In this document: one piece after another, positions 26,201 to 33,739 of the stretch
How the letters are laid out: every line of letters begins with the position of its first letter
How positions within the stretch are numbered: the first letter of the stretch is position 1
Source: Thermoguttaceae bacterium
GTDB taxonomy: Bacteria; Planctomycetota; Planctomycetia; Pirellulales; Thermoguttaceae
Assembly (NCBI GenBank): GCA_017937485.1
Contig: JAGBDN010000010.1
Location: 1-60,800, forward strand
Direction: 5' to 3'
DNA: 60,800 nucleotides
Notes under the pieces: generated by a model
The model's input: the letters and a program-made list of their open reading frames with translations, nothing else
Told to the model about the DNA's origin: nothing
Databases searched by the model: none
Made by a program: the position numbers and the translations under genes

Positions 26201-26536
26201 CCGAACGACTCGGTTCGCATCGCCGGCGACGAAGCGCGCGTCGTTTTCGTCGACGCCGCGCCCGACGCTTCAAGCCAAGCGTTCGAAATCGACTTGCGCC
26301 GCAACGTCGTTTTCCGCCGCGAAGACGTTTTCGGACGTTGCGACGGCTTAAAGTACGTCGCCGCGAAAAACCTCGCGATTCTCTCCGGCGACGGCTCGAA
26401 CAAAGCCGCGCTTTACAAACAGGCGTACTCCGGCGCCCCGCGCGAAACGCTCGGCGAATTTTCTCGCGCGCTTTATCATCTCGACACGGACAGGCTCGAA
26501 GTCGAGTCGATCTCCGCGTCCGGCGCAACCGAGTAA
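23267..26536 (+). CDS. Very large OstA/LptA-like envelope protein
   Basis: 1089 residues with an N-terminal membrane anchor (FLPLAALAIVAVAAFFYS) and the rest outside the cytosol. The chain is mostly beta-strand: repeated segments describe LptA/LptC/OstA-type beta-jellyroll strands, for example KGVYFSSNPETFGGWCVRF, EIQYDVRRRVLKLFSNEESG, and near the end DVFGRCDGLKYVAAKNLAIL. Such proteins bind or bridge lipopolysaccharide between membranes, but this one is several times longer than LptA or LptC and could span the periplasm alone. Low-complexity Ala/Ser/Asp patches lie near residues 545-560 and 605-625. AGGAG lies 7 bases before the ATG. The family call is moderate; cargo and partners are unknown, and no lpt genes are adjacent. 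Confidence 0.6.
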   Translation: MPSSRRFFLPLAALAIVAVAAFFYSRFFEISPPALPRTKPTAPRDDVGQSGDALDRIFPELSQLFPDPNDWRRQSPNAVVPSNRSVIFLFQNEPILSPDRTQLTLAACTIVFLATGSDLSDAERCRQALVFESTDRVILEFTKPLADFGSLDNIKFDFSSFVSGEMKGEVVLRSDMKSPTPEDDLRFQTRDLVFTEKQIRTNFEFSFKFGRNHGAGRGLTIDLSVPLSFAERELAATASKASDNPDDALRAQLDALRQEGNLGCGFSIEQIELTELDGYARFYLDDSFAASTPVSDAATSQSLDAASYIDVRCKKGVYFSSNPETFGGWCVRFNNAVEVVSYRDGAKAEQLLCGSLYLYFQDPELEKLAAARPDIRQVAGRAAPTGTLARLVPSIVRAQRSQDAPTLVRVDDEQIEISSDEIQYDVRRRVLKLFSNEESGESARLRAQTDARVDFSANAVQIQLDENNKPQTILASGTGKLDAYLNDGTGAERRIQADWQNGLRVAPEPNQPEQYKLSTQGAVAFYFDGVGTFSAREADFWAQAVAPADDANAESSSAPSGARFLTNVVPIAASFRNDVVFQAPRGDAKISDAVVVRFASAPANAASDDSSATAAASDDSNGGSFFAGKSTLGDADGSTFQMKARNLDLWCVLVDDPVKKRVAAVEIDRATLRGGVTLVENAFDGTPQMRVAAKEAELVAPGTDEARVLLVGDATTAATFQMRELALSGYNVVVDRAANAFQVVGPGKLAVRPPAETVAQTAKSSQIGALFTDEPVEIEWAEAMTFDGSTLAFRGSEKHDVLISQRTQTLRCREARFTLTRPILIFDLDAQATENLDVATIEFLGDFDRPVKIDATTFGAQAPNAPEGSAFYQAFLQNLRYERAAERFVATGGGTLRAAFRGEKAARFKLPGDETDAPKSPNASADSENWTTVCLKFQNDVAGDVARQEVVATGGVRAVACPGERPLFELDVDVPTTQPNDSVRIAGDEARVVFVDAAPDASSQAFEIDLRRNVVFRREDVFGRCDGLKYVAAKNLAILSGDGSNKAALYKQAYSGAPRETLGEFSRALYHLDTDRLEVESISASGATE

Positions 26537-26590
26537 CGTCGTCGTCGGCAAGAGAGTTTGTCGCGCCGCCCGTCGCGCGGCCGTCCGTCG

Positions 26591-26620
26591 CTTGAAAGTC
26601 AAGATATTGAAAGTCAAGAT
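26591..26620 (+). repeat. Two 14-bp direct repeats, each with a small inverted repeat
   Basis: TTGAAAGTCAAGAT occurs at 26592-26605 and 26607-26620, period 15. Each contains a TTGA/TCAA inverted repeat (CTTGA AAG TCAAG in the first). The second copy ends two bases before the methyltransferase start codon. Confidence 0.85.
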
Positions 26621-26622
26621 TA

Positions 26623-27396
26623 ATGAGTATTACGCAAACATTTTACGATAACTTAGCGCCTCGATACGACAAACTTTTTCTCGATTGGCAAGCGACGACG
26701 CGCGAACAAGCGGCGCTTCTCGACCGTCTTTTTTCGGACGCCGGCTTCGACCGTCGAGCGCGGGTTCTCGACTGCGCTTGCGGAATCGGAACGCAGACGC
26801 TCGGGCTCGCCGCGCTCGGTTACGCCGTCGCGGGTTCCGACGTCAGCCCCGGCGCGCTCGCGGAAGCCGAGAAACGAGCCGTTCAAAACCGCGTCGACGT
26901 TCGCTTCGAACGCGCCGACTTTCGCGCTTTGTCGGACGTTTTCGCCGAACGGTTCGATATTGTCGTCGCGCTGGACAACGCCTTGCCGCATATGCTTTCG
27001 GAAAACGATTTAAGCGCCGCCGTCGCCGGTATCGTCGACCGAATCGCGCCCGGCGGTCTCTTTGTCGCAAGTATTCGCGATTACGACGCGCTCCTCGCGA
27101 CCAAGCCGCCGTATTCGCCGCCCTATATTCACCAAACCGACAAGGGCCGCCGAACGGCGTTCCAAATTTGGACTTGGAACGGCGACCGCTACCGCCTCGT
27201 CCAATATATTATCGACGACGAAGATTCGCTGCAAATAAGCAAGTTCGAGTGCGAATACCGGGCGTTGCGCCGCGCGGAACTTTCCGACTTGCTCCGCTCG
27301 AACGGTTGCGACGAGCCGCGTTGGCTCTTTCCGGAGGAAACCGGTTTTTACCAACCGATCGTCGTCGCGAAAAAGCCGAAACGCGCCGACGTTTAG
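26623..27396 (+). CDS. Class I SAM-dependent methyltransferase
   Basis: 257 residues. Motif I is RVLDCACGIGTQTLGLAALG, followed by the acidic-loop region GSDVSPGALAEAEKRA, a motif II/III segment FDIVVALDNALPHM, and LAPGG-like IAPGGLFVASIRDYD. The overall pattern is closest to glycine/sarcosine-type N-methyltransferases, but the substrate is not predictable. It has no Shine-Dalgarno sequence; the space where one would be is filled by two copies of a 14-bp repeat. It starts 86 bases after the OstA/LptA-like gene and may be co-transcribed with it. Confidence 0.85.
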   Translation: MSITQTFYDNLAPRYDKLFLDWQATTREQAALLDRLFSDAGFDRRARVLDCACGIGTQTLGLAALGYAVAGSDVSPGALAEAEKRAVQNRVDVRFERADFRALSDVFAERFDIVVALDNALPHMLSENDLSAAVAGIVDRIAPGGLFVASIRDYDALLATKPPYSPPYIHQTDKGRRTAFQIWTWNGDRYRLVQYIIDDEDSLQISKFECEYRALRRAELSDLLRSNGCDEPRWLFPEETGFYQPIVVAKKPKRADV

Positions 27397-27448
27397 CGCG
27401 TAAAGCGTCGAAATTTTCGCGTCGACGCCCTTTTTCGCCGTTTTTTGG

Positions 27449-27477
27449 TTGCGTCGGGACGCGCTTTGCGTTACAAT
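27449..27477 (+). promoter_or_regulatory. Probable promoter of the nucleoside hydrolase-like gene
   Basis: TTGCGT (27449-27454), 17 bp, TACAAT (27472-27477), giving a leader of about 75 bases. Confidence 0.6.
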
Positions 27478-27558
27478 CGACGTTAGAAACGCCGACGCGA
27501 AATCGTTTCGCGTCCGTTTTTTCCCCGTTCCCCTATGTTAACGCAGGAGACCGCGCCG

Positions 27559-28722
27559 ATGCTCGACCGCCGCCAATTCGTCAAAACTTCGCTCGCCGCT
27601 TCGCTTTTGCCCGCCGCGTTCGCTTCGCTCGGAACCGCGACGCCGCGATTTTCCGCAAACGCCGACGCCGCCGAAACGCCCCGCGCCGAGCGCCGCCGTC
27701 CGCTCGTCCTGCACCAAGCCGACCTCTTTCACGAACACGGCGACCCGGACGATCACTTCGACTTGGCGACGATTTACTCCCTCGCGCTCCAAAATCTCGT
27801 CGACCTGCGCGGTCTGATTCTCGACTACCCGCCGAGCCGACGCAAGGGCGACCCCGCCGTCGCCGCCGTCGCGCAGATGAACCGTATGTCGCGCCAAGTC
27901 GTTCCTTACGCCGTCGGGTCGAAAGCGCAAATCGAACGTCGCGGCGACAAAGCGCCGAACCTTTCGCCGGACGATTCGGTCGCGGTCGACTTCATTATTT
28001 CGACGCTCGAACGCGCCGAGGCGCCGGTTCGGATTTCGATCGTCGGTTCCGCGACCGACGTCGCGATCGCGTCGTCGCGCCGCCCGGAACTCTTCCGCGA
28101 CAAATGCGCCGGGGTCTACCTGAACGCGGGCGCCGCTCGCGAAAACCCCGATATGCCCGGCAAACTCGAATTCAACGTCGAGCTGAATCCGCGCGCTTAC
28201 GCGACGATGTTCGACCTGCCCTGCCCGCTTTACTGGTATCCTTGCTGGACGGTCGTCGAGACGCGCCAAACCGGCGAAAACGGAACGTTTTACTGGCTCC
28301 CGCACGACAAGGCGTTCGAGGGAATCTCGGACGCGCTCGCCGGCTTTTTCGCGTATATGTTCGAGAAAACGCAGAGTTCGCTTTGGCTCAAAGCGATCGA
28401 AAAGCGCCCGTCCGACGAGGTTTGGACGAAAATTTTGAGTTCGCGCCGCGGCATGTGGTCGACCGCGAGCCTCCTCGCGCTCGCCGATAAAACGATTCTC
28501 CGCGACGGCGCCGTCGTCGACCGAACGCCGGAAGTCGACGCTTCGCCCGAAGCGCTTTACCGAATGGAAAATATTCGCGTCTCCTGCGCCGACGACGGTC
28601 GAACGACTTGGGCATTTTGCGACGAACCGACCGGGCGGCAAATGTTCCGCGTCCTCGACGTTCCGGCGTACCCGGACGCCCTCGCCAAGGCGGTCAACTC
28701 GCTCTTCCGCGCTTTTAAGTAA
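27559..28722 (+). CDS. Tat-exported nucleoside hydrolase-like protein
   Basis: 387 residues. The N-terminus MLDRRQFVKTSLAASLLPAA is a twin-arginine signal, so the protein is folded in the cytosol and exported. The mature part starts with HEHGDPDDHFDLATIYSLAL, the Asp-rich calcium/ribose site of inosine-uridine hydrolases and DUF1593-type relatives. ISIVGSATDVAIASS matches the central VATGPLTNVA-type strand. The last Asp of the classic DxDxxxDD motif appears to be Leu, so activity as a nucleoside hydrolase is uncertain; related proteins act on other glycosidic substrates. AGGAG lies about 9 bases before the ATG at 27559, which is why the upstream in-frame ATG was not used. Confidence 0.75.
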   Translation: MLDRRQFVKTSLAASLLPAAFASLGTATPRFSANADAAETPRAERRRPLVLHQADLFHEHGDPDDHFDLATIYSLALQNLVDLRGLILDYPPSRRKGDPAVAAVAQMNRMSRQVVPYAVGSKAQIERRGDKAPNLSPDDSVAVDFIISTLERAEAPVRISIVGSATDVAIASSRRPELFRDKCAGVYLNAGAARENPDMPGKLEFNVELNPRAYATMFDLPCPLYWYPCWTVVETRQTGENGTFYWLPHDKAFEGISDALAGFFAYMFEKTQSSLWLKAIEKRPSDEVWTKILSSRRGMWSTASLLALADKTILRDGAVVDRTPEVDASPEALYRMENIRVSCADDGRTTWAFCDEPTGRQMFRVLDVPAYPDALAKAVNSLFRAFK

Positions 28723-28793
28723 CCGCCGTTAAACCGGCGAACGTCGCGCTCGTCGTCGCTAAACGCTTTCATTAAACGTCTTAACGTCGCCGA

Positions 28794-28834
28794 CAAAAAA
28801 AACGCCGAGCGGTTCGAATCGCTCGGCGTTTTTG
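28794..28834. terminator. Bidirectional terminator between convergent genes
   Basis: AACGCCGAGCG pairs with CGCTCGGCGTT across GTTCGAAT; eight A residues precede and five T residues follow. It serves the nucleoside hydrolase-like gene (plus) and the secA-like gene (minus). Confidence 0.9.
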
Positions 28835-28897
28835 TTTCAACGTCGAAATAAAGGGCGAAATTTCAAGCGTTCGCCGCTTGCGTCGGAATTCCGACGG

Positions 28898-30856
28898 TCA
28901 GTTCGGCGTGTCGAGGTAAGGGTCTTGCCCCATTCCGCGCTGCATCTTTTTTCGCTCTTTCTCGTAATAGAGCATCGTTTTGCGCCCGCGGTAACTCTTT
29001 TTCTCGACTTTTTTCTGCGCTTTGTAAAAACGTTTGCGGTCTTCCGGGAACTCGGCGTCCGGCGTTTTTTCCCCTTTTTCTTTCAGCTTGCGCGCTTTTT
29101 TCGGACCGCGCGCCTTCTCCAAAATTTCGTCTTCGAGCGACAAATACTGCCGATACGAGCCGGGGTCGCCCTGCCGTCCGCAACGCCCGATCAGCTGACG
29201 GTCGATGCGCGCCGACTCGTGCAACTCGGTGCAAACGACGTGCAACCCGCCGATTTCCAAGATTTCCGGCGGAAGTTTGATGTCCGTCCCGCGCCCGGCC
29301 ATATTCGTCGAAACGGTAATTTTCCCCCAATGTCCGGCGCCGGCGACGATCTCCGCCTCCTCCGCGATGCGGTTCGCGTTCAGGACGCAGTGTTCCATCT
29401 TCCGTTCGTTCAAGAGGTTCGACAAAATTTCCGACTTGTCGATCGTTCGCGTCCCGATCAAGACCGGGCGTCCCTGCGCGTGCATTTCGGCGATTTCCTC
29501 GACGACGGCCTCCCACTTCGCCCGTTCGGTCGCGAAAACGCGGGTCGGAAGTTGCACGCGGCGCGGCGGACGGTTCGTCGGCACCGGAACGACGCGGCAC
29601 TTGTAAATCCGCGCCAACTCGGCGCTCGACGCGGCGGCCGTCCCGGTCATTCCGGCCAAATGTTCGAAGCGGAGGAAAAAGTCCTGCACCGTAACGCGGG
29701 CCGCCTGCCCGGTCGCGACGGTGATTTCGACGCCCTCTTTAGCCTCGACCGCTTGGTGAACGCCTTCGCGCCACTTGCGCCCTTCGCCGAGCCGCCCGGT
29801 GAACTCGTCGACGATGACGATTTCGCCGTCGCGAACGACGTACTGTTGGTCGCGGTGGAACTCGCGGTCGACTTTGATCGCCTGTTTGACGTATTCGTAA
29901 ACGTGGTAAAGGCCGGTCGTCGCCATCGCGTCCGGTTTGGGGAGGTTGCGCGCTTTGCGTCGGCCTTCGCGGGTCAGCTCGACCTGCTTTTTGTCGTGGT
30001 CGTACTCGTAATCTTCGTCCTCGACGAAGTCGTAAATGCGGTCGGCGGCCCACTTATACGCTTCGACTTCCTGTTTTTGCTCTTCGGTCGGGAGCGCGCT
30101 GATGATAAGCGGCGTGCTGGCTTCGTCGATGAGAATCGAGTCGGCTTCGTCGACGAGGCAAAAATACGGCTCCGGACGCTGGGTCGGGCTTTCGTTTTTT
30201 TCGCCCTGTTCGCCGAGCATCGCGCCGAGAAGGTCGGTTTGGCCTTCGCGGATTCGACGCAACAAAAGGCGGTCGCGGAGGAAGTCGAAGCCGAACTCCT
30301 TCGCGGTGCCGTAAGTAACGTCGCACTGGTAGGCTTTGCGGCGTTGGTCGGTTTGCTGTTGCGTTTGAATGACGCCGACGTTCATCCCGAGCGCGCGGTA
30401 AATCGGCGTCATCAGCTCGGCGTCGCGGGCGGCGAGGTAGTCGTTGACGGTCGCGAGGAGGGCGCCCTTCCCGGCCAACGCTCGCAGGTAGAGCGGCGCG
30501 GTCGCGGTGAGCGTTTTTCCTTCGCCGGTCTGCATTTCGACGATGGAGCGGTTGAAGATCGCGATTCCGCCGAGAATTTGCACGTCGAAGTGGCGCATTC
30601 CGAGCGTTCGATTCCCGGCTTCGCGCACCAAGGCGAACGCTTCCGGTAAGATTTTCGCCAACGGTTCGCCGCTCCGAGCGCGGTACCGTAGCGCGAGGCT
30701 CCGTTTGCGCAACTCGTTATCGTTCAGCTTTTGCATCTCCGGCTCGAGCGCGTTGACCCGGTCGAGTTCGTAAGACCAACGCGCAAGGTCGCCCTTGGTC
30801 GACTTGGGAATCCAACGCTGACAAGCCCGTTTCGCTCCGGACGGTATCGCGCCCAT
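28898..30856 (-). CDS. Shortened SecA-family translocase ATPase
   Basis: 652 residues, against about 850-950 for housekeeping SecA. Nucleotide-binding domain 1 has MQTGEGKTLTATAPLYL and the DEAD-like VDEADSILIDEA; the preprotein cross-linking region lies between; nucleotide-binding domain 2 has STNMAGRGTDIKLPPEI and LIGRCGRQGDPGSYRQYLSL. The protein ends shortly after the start of the helical scaffold (FYKAQKKVEKKSYRGRKTML), so the helical wing, two-helix finger and the zinc-binding tail are absent. The reading frame is clean to the stop. It may be an accessory, SecA2-type motor. AAGGAGG precedes the ATG, and a near-ideal promoter lies upstream. Confidence 0.88.
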   Translation of the reverse strand: MGAIPSGAKRACQRWIPKSTKGDLARWSYELDRVNALEPEMQKLNDNELRKRSLALRYRARSGEPLAKILPEAFALVREAGNRTLGMRHFDVQILGGIAIFNRSIVEMQTGEGKTLTATAPLYLRALAGKGALLATVNDYLAARDAELMTPIYRALGMNVGVIQTQQQTDQRRKAYQCDVTYGTAKEFGFDFLRDRLLLRRIREGQTDLLGAMLGEQGEKNESPTQRPEPYFCLVDEADSILIDEASTPLIISALPTEEQKQEVEAYKWAADRIYDFVEDEDYEYDHDKKQVELTREGRRKARNLPKPDAMATTGLYHVYEYVKQAIKVDREFHRDQQYVVRDGEIVIVDEFTGRLGEGRKWREGVHQAVEAKEGVEITVATGQAARVTVQDFFLRFEHLAGMTGTAAASSAELARIYKCRVVPVPTNRPPRRVQLPTRVFATERAKWEAVVEEIAEMHAQGRPVLIGTRTIDKSEILSNLLNERKMEHCVLNANRIAEEAEIVAGAGHWGKITVSTNMAGRGTDIKLPPEILEIGGLHVVCTELHESARIDRQLIGRCGRQGDPGSYRQYLSLEDEILEKARGPKKARKLKEKGEKTPDAEFPEDRKRFYKAQKKVEKKSYRGRKTMLYYEKERKKMQRGMGQDPYLDTPN

Positions 30857-30975
30857 TTCGCTTCCTCCTTAAACCGAATAACGACGCGGCGTTCCGAACG
30901 TTCCCTCTTCGTTCCTTCCGTTCGAATCGCCGACGCGAGCCGCCGTTCGCCAACCGACGCGGCCCGCTCTTCGAT

Positions 30976-31004
30976 ATTATATCGTCAAACGCGCTTTTCG
31001 TCAA
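30976..31004 (-). promoter_or_regulatory. Promoter of the secA-like gene
   Basis: On the minus strand TTGACG (30999-31004), 17 bp, TATAAT (30976-30981). The leader is about 110 bases. Confidence 0.75.
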
Positions 31005-31059
31005 TCGCGCTTTCCCGCGAACGGTTCCGCAAATCAAGAAACAACGACGCGGCGCCGAC

Positions 31060-32883
31060 CTATCCCTTGCGTTCCGTCGATTCCGGCGCGACGCGGTTTA
31101 TTCCGTTCTTCGCCGCGTACTCGGCGATCGGCGACCCGTCCGGCGCGACGAACGTCAAGTCGTCGTCCGGGCCGTATGGCTCGTCGTAATGATCCGACAT
31201 ATCGACCTTGCAACCGGGCGGTAAATCGTCCATATCGGCGAATCCTGTATAAATCGTTCGATAAAAAACCCTATCGTCCGCAAAACGCGCTTGCCCGGTC
31301 GGGAAAACGACCTTTTTTAGCGCGCCCCGCCCGGCGCCAAACGCGCCGGATTCGAGCTTTATCGAACGCGGCGGAAAGACGACCGTCTCCAACGCGCCGC
31401 ACCCCAAAAACGCGTTCTTGCCGATTCGGCGCAACGACGCAGGAAACGTCAACGATTTCAACGCGTCGCACCCCCAAAACGCGTCTTCGCTAATTTCCGT
31501 CAGTCCCTCCGGAAATTCGACCGATTGCGCCCCGCAAGATTGAAACGCGCCCTTTCCGATTTTCCGCAACGACGCCGGAAGCGCCAACGTTTTCAACGAA
31601 TAACAGGAACGGAACGCTTCTTCGCCGATTTCCGTCAAGCCTTCCGGAAATTCGACCGTCGCCAACGCTTTGCAATCGGCGAACGCGCAGGGAGCGATTC
31701 GTTTCGTTCCGGGCGGAATTTCGCACCGCGTCGCGTCTTTCGCTAAAAATTTCGTCAACGTCTTTCCGTCCGCCGAAAAGAGACAATCGCCGATTCTCCG
31801 AACGTCCTTTCCCGTCGCAATCTTGCGCAATCTTTTAAACTCCTTGCTCTTCGACAAGTTGGCGTCGACTCGCTCCGGCGTCGCGACCGTCCAAAGGGAC
31901 GGGCATTCGTCGAACGCGTCCTCGCCCAAACTCCGCAGCGTCGTCGGCAAAACCACCGATTCCAACGAGTCGCAAGACCAAAACGCGTGCGTTCCGACCG
32001 ATTCGATCCCCTCCGGCAAAACGACCGATTTCAACGAGTTGCACCCAGTAAACGCGCTCCGTTCAATCGTTCGCAACGACGGCGGCAAAACGATTTGCGC
32101 CAACGCTCGGCAAAAATCAAACGCGTCTTCGCCGATTTCCTTCGTTTTCGCCGGAAACTCGAACGCTCGCAATTCCTTGCAACCTTTGAACGCGCTTTCG
32201 CCAATCGTCGTTAGCTCGGAATTCGCCGGAAATTCAACCGCTCGAAGACGGTCGCAATCGTAAAACGCGCTCTCGCCGATTTTTCGCAACGACGCCGGAA
32301 AAGCGAGCCGCAGCAACGTTCGGCAATACAAAAACGCGCTTTCGCCAATCTCTTCGAGCCCCGGCGGAAACGCGAACGTTCCCAACCAACCGCAACTTCC
32401 AAACGTTCCCTTTTCAATCGCCGTCAACTCGGAATCGGGCGGAAATTTGACCGACGCAAGATTTATACAATCGTAAAACGCGCTTTCGCCGATTTTTCGC
32501 AACGACGCCGGAAAAACGAGCCGTTTCAAACTCCAACAATCTTTAAACGCGCAAGCGCCGATTTCCTTGAGTCCCGAAGGAAACTCGAACGCTCGCAATT
32601 CCTTGCAATTCTCGAACGCGCTTTCGCCGATCGTCGTCAATTGCGAGTTTTCCGGGAAAACGACCGTTGTCAGCTCGGAATTGCAAGAAAACGCTCGAGC
32701 GCCGATCGCGACGACCGGGCGCCCGTCGACCTTTGCCGGAATTCGCGCCTCCCGAAAGTCGCGAACGGCGACGCCGGTTAGCGTCGCGCCGCGCTCGTCG
32801 AACGCCCATTCGAAATCGTCGACCGCCTCCGCGACCTCTTTGCGCGGCTTTTTTTTGAACTCGTCGTTAAAAACAACCGTCAT
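31060..32883 (-). CDS. LRR_5 (BspA-type) leucine-rich-repeat protein, no signal peptide
   Basis: About 607 residues, almost entirely BspA/TpLRR-type repeats of 23 residues such as LRKIGESAFYDCINLASVKF and LTTIGESAFKGCKELRAFEF. A non-repeat block near residues 370-400 carries LFSADGKTLTKFL, and the C-terminal cap ends with APDGSPIAEYAAKNGINRVAP. BspA-like proteins bind host or microbial surfaces, but this copy has no visible export signal: it starts MTVVFNDEFKKKPRKEV. The ATG at 32883 has GAGG 7 bases upstream; a start 43 codons earlier would add only an Arg-rich stretch spanning the promoter. It shares the repeat style and C-terminal cap with the two exported paralogues downstream. Confidence 0.85.
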   Translation of the reverse strand: MTVVFNDEFKKKPRKEVAEAVDDFEWAFDERGATLTGVAVRDFREARIPAKVDGRPVVAIGARAFSCNSELTTVVFPENSQLTTIGESAFENCKELRAFEFPSGLKEIGACAFKDCWSLKRLVFPASLRKIGESAFYDCINLASVKFPPDSELTAIEKGTFGSCGWLGTFAFPPGLEEIGESAFLYCRTLLRLAFPASLRKIGESAFYDCDRLRAVEFPANSELTTIGESAFKGCKELRAFEFPAKTKEIGEDAFDFCRALAQIVLPPSLRTIERSAFTGCNSLKSVVLPEGIESVGTHAFWSCDSLESVVLPTTLRSLGEDAFDECPSLWTVATPERVDANLSKSKEFKRLRKIATGKDVRRIGDCLFSADGKTLTKFLAKDATRCEIPPGTKRIAPCAFADCKALATVEFPEGLTEIGEEAFRSCYSLKTLALPASLRKIGKGAFQSCGAQSVEFPEGLTEISEDAFWGCDALKSLTFPASLRRIGKNAFLGCGALETVVFPPRSIKLESGAFGAGRGALKKVVFPTGQARFADDRVFYRTIYTGFADMDDLPPGCKVDMSDHYDEPYGPDDDLTFVAPDGSPIAEYAAKNGINRVAPESTERKG

Positions 32884-32979
32884 TTCGCGCCTCGTTCTTT
32901 CCTTTTTTCGTTTCGCTCGACCTTTTCGCTCCCGACGCCGCCTCGCCGTTCGGTTTCCCGCTCCGCGGCGCCGACGTCG

Positions 32980-33008
32980 ATTATAGTTCGACGCGAAACG
33001 CTCGTCAA
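32980..33008 (-). promoter_or_regulatory. Promoter of the LRR gene at 31060-32883
   Basis: On the minus strand TTGACG (33003-33008), 17 bp, TATAAT (32980-32985), with a leader of about 90 bases. Confidence 0.75.
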
Positions 33009-33071
33009 GCAAAGGTAGGACGCCGGACGTCCAACCCGCGCGTTTTTTTCGCGGCGCCCCGCAAAAACAAG

Positions 33072-33113
33072 AAAAAGAACGACGCGCCGAGTTTCCCCGA
33101 CGCGCCGTCGTTT
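33072..33113 (-). terminator. Terminator after the lipoprotein gene
   Basis: On the minus strand AACGACG-GCGCGTC folds onto GGCGCGTCGTT with a one-base bulge, followed by CTTTTTC. Confidence 0.6.
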
Positions 33114-33163
33114 CGTTGTTAAGGGTTTGCGTCGCTTCGTTTGGGAGCGAACGCGAAAAACGC

Positions 33164-33652
33164 TCAGTCTTCCAGAACGATTTCCAAGTTCTTGCTTCCG
33201 CCTTTCGGAATCTCGACGATCAACGGCGAATTAAGCGGGTCGAGGTATTTTTCCGGCAAAAAGTTCTCGGTAACCGCCGCGTCTTTGTCCCAATCCGGTT
33301 CCGGGCCGTCTTCCGCCATCGCTTCTTCCAAGGTGCGCCCGTCGACCGTTTGCACTTGCTTCTTCACGACCGTTCGATATTGGCCCGGGAACGCGCCGTC
33401 GCCGGGACGATCCGTCGTCAGCTCGAACTTGCCGTTTTCGTCCGTCATGCCGACCGCGACCGCGTTCGGCGTATCGTCGACCGGACGCATCTCGATCGTC
33501 GCGCCGTCGACCGGGGCGCCGTTGTAAAGCAAAACGCCCGAAACCTTGACAAGCCCGGAACGCGAACCGGAGTTCCCGCCGCCGCAACCGACGCAAACCG
33601 TCAGCGCCGCGCACGTCAACAGCGCCGCGACGCAAAATCCGAATTTTTTCAT
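33164..33652 (-). CDS. Planctomycete CpReg-type lipoprotein
   Basis: 162 residues. The lipoprotein signal MKKFGFCVAALLTCAALTVC runs to lipobox VCVGC, followed by a Gly/Ser linker. The mature part is a single carboxypeptidase-regulatory-like beta-sandwich (VKVSGVLLYNGAPVDGATIE, GMTDENGKFELTT, GAFPGQYRTVVKK), a fold found in many copies in planctomycete genomes; function unknown. AGGAAAAGAG lies before the ATG. It follows LRR gene 1 by about 90 bases with a weak terminator between, so partial co-transcription is possible. Confidence 0.8.
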   Translation of the reverse strand: MKKFGFCVAALLTCAALTVCVGCGGGNSGSRSGLVKVSGVLLYNGAPVDGATIEMRPVDDTPNAVAVGMTDENGKFELTTDRPGDGAFPGQYRTVVKKQVQTVDGRTLEEAMAEDGPEPDWDKDAAVTENFLPEKYLDPLNSPLIVEIPKGGSKNLEIVLED

Positions 33653-33700
33653 CTCTTTTCCTAACGCTCTAAATTTCAGCGATTAACAACAATTTCAACC

Positions 33701-33731
33701 GAAAAACAAAACGCGCCGTCGACGGCGAAGC
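33701..33731 (-). terminator. Weak terminator after LRR gene 1
   Basis: On the minus strand the palindrome CGCCGTCGACGGCG is followed by CGTTTTGTTTTT. Confidence 0.5.
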
Positions 33732-33739
33732 GTTTCCTT

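Noticed and set aside
27559..28722. Ordinary cytosolic nucleoside hydrolase
   Set aside because: A clear twin-arginine signal and a changed last Asp in the metal motif do not fit.
28832..30649. Plus-strand open frame of 605 codons opposite the secA-like gene
   Set aside because: Arg/Phe/Val-rich translation without motifs; the SecA frame is certain.
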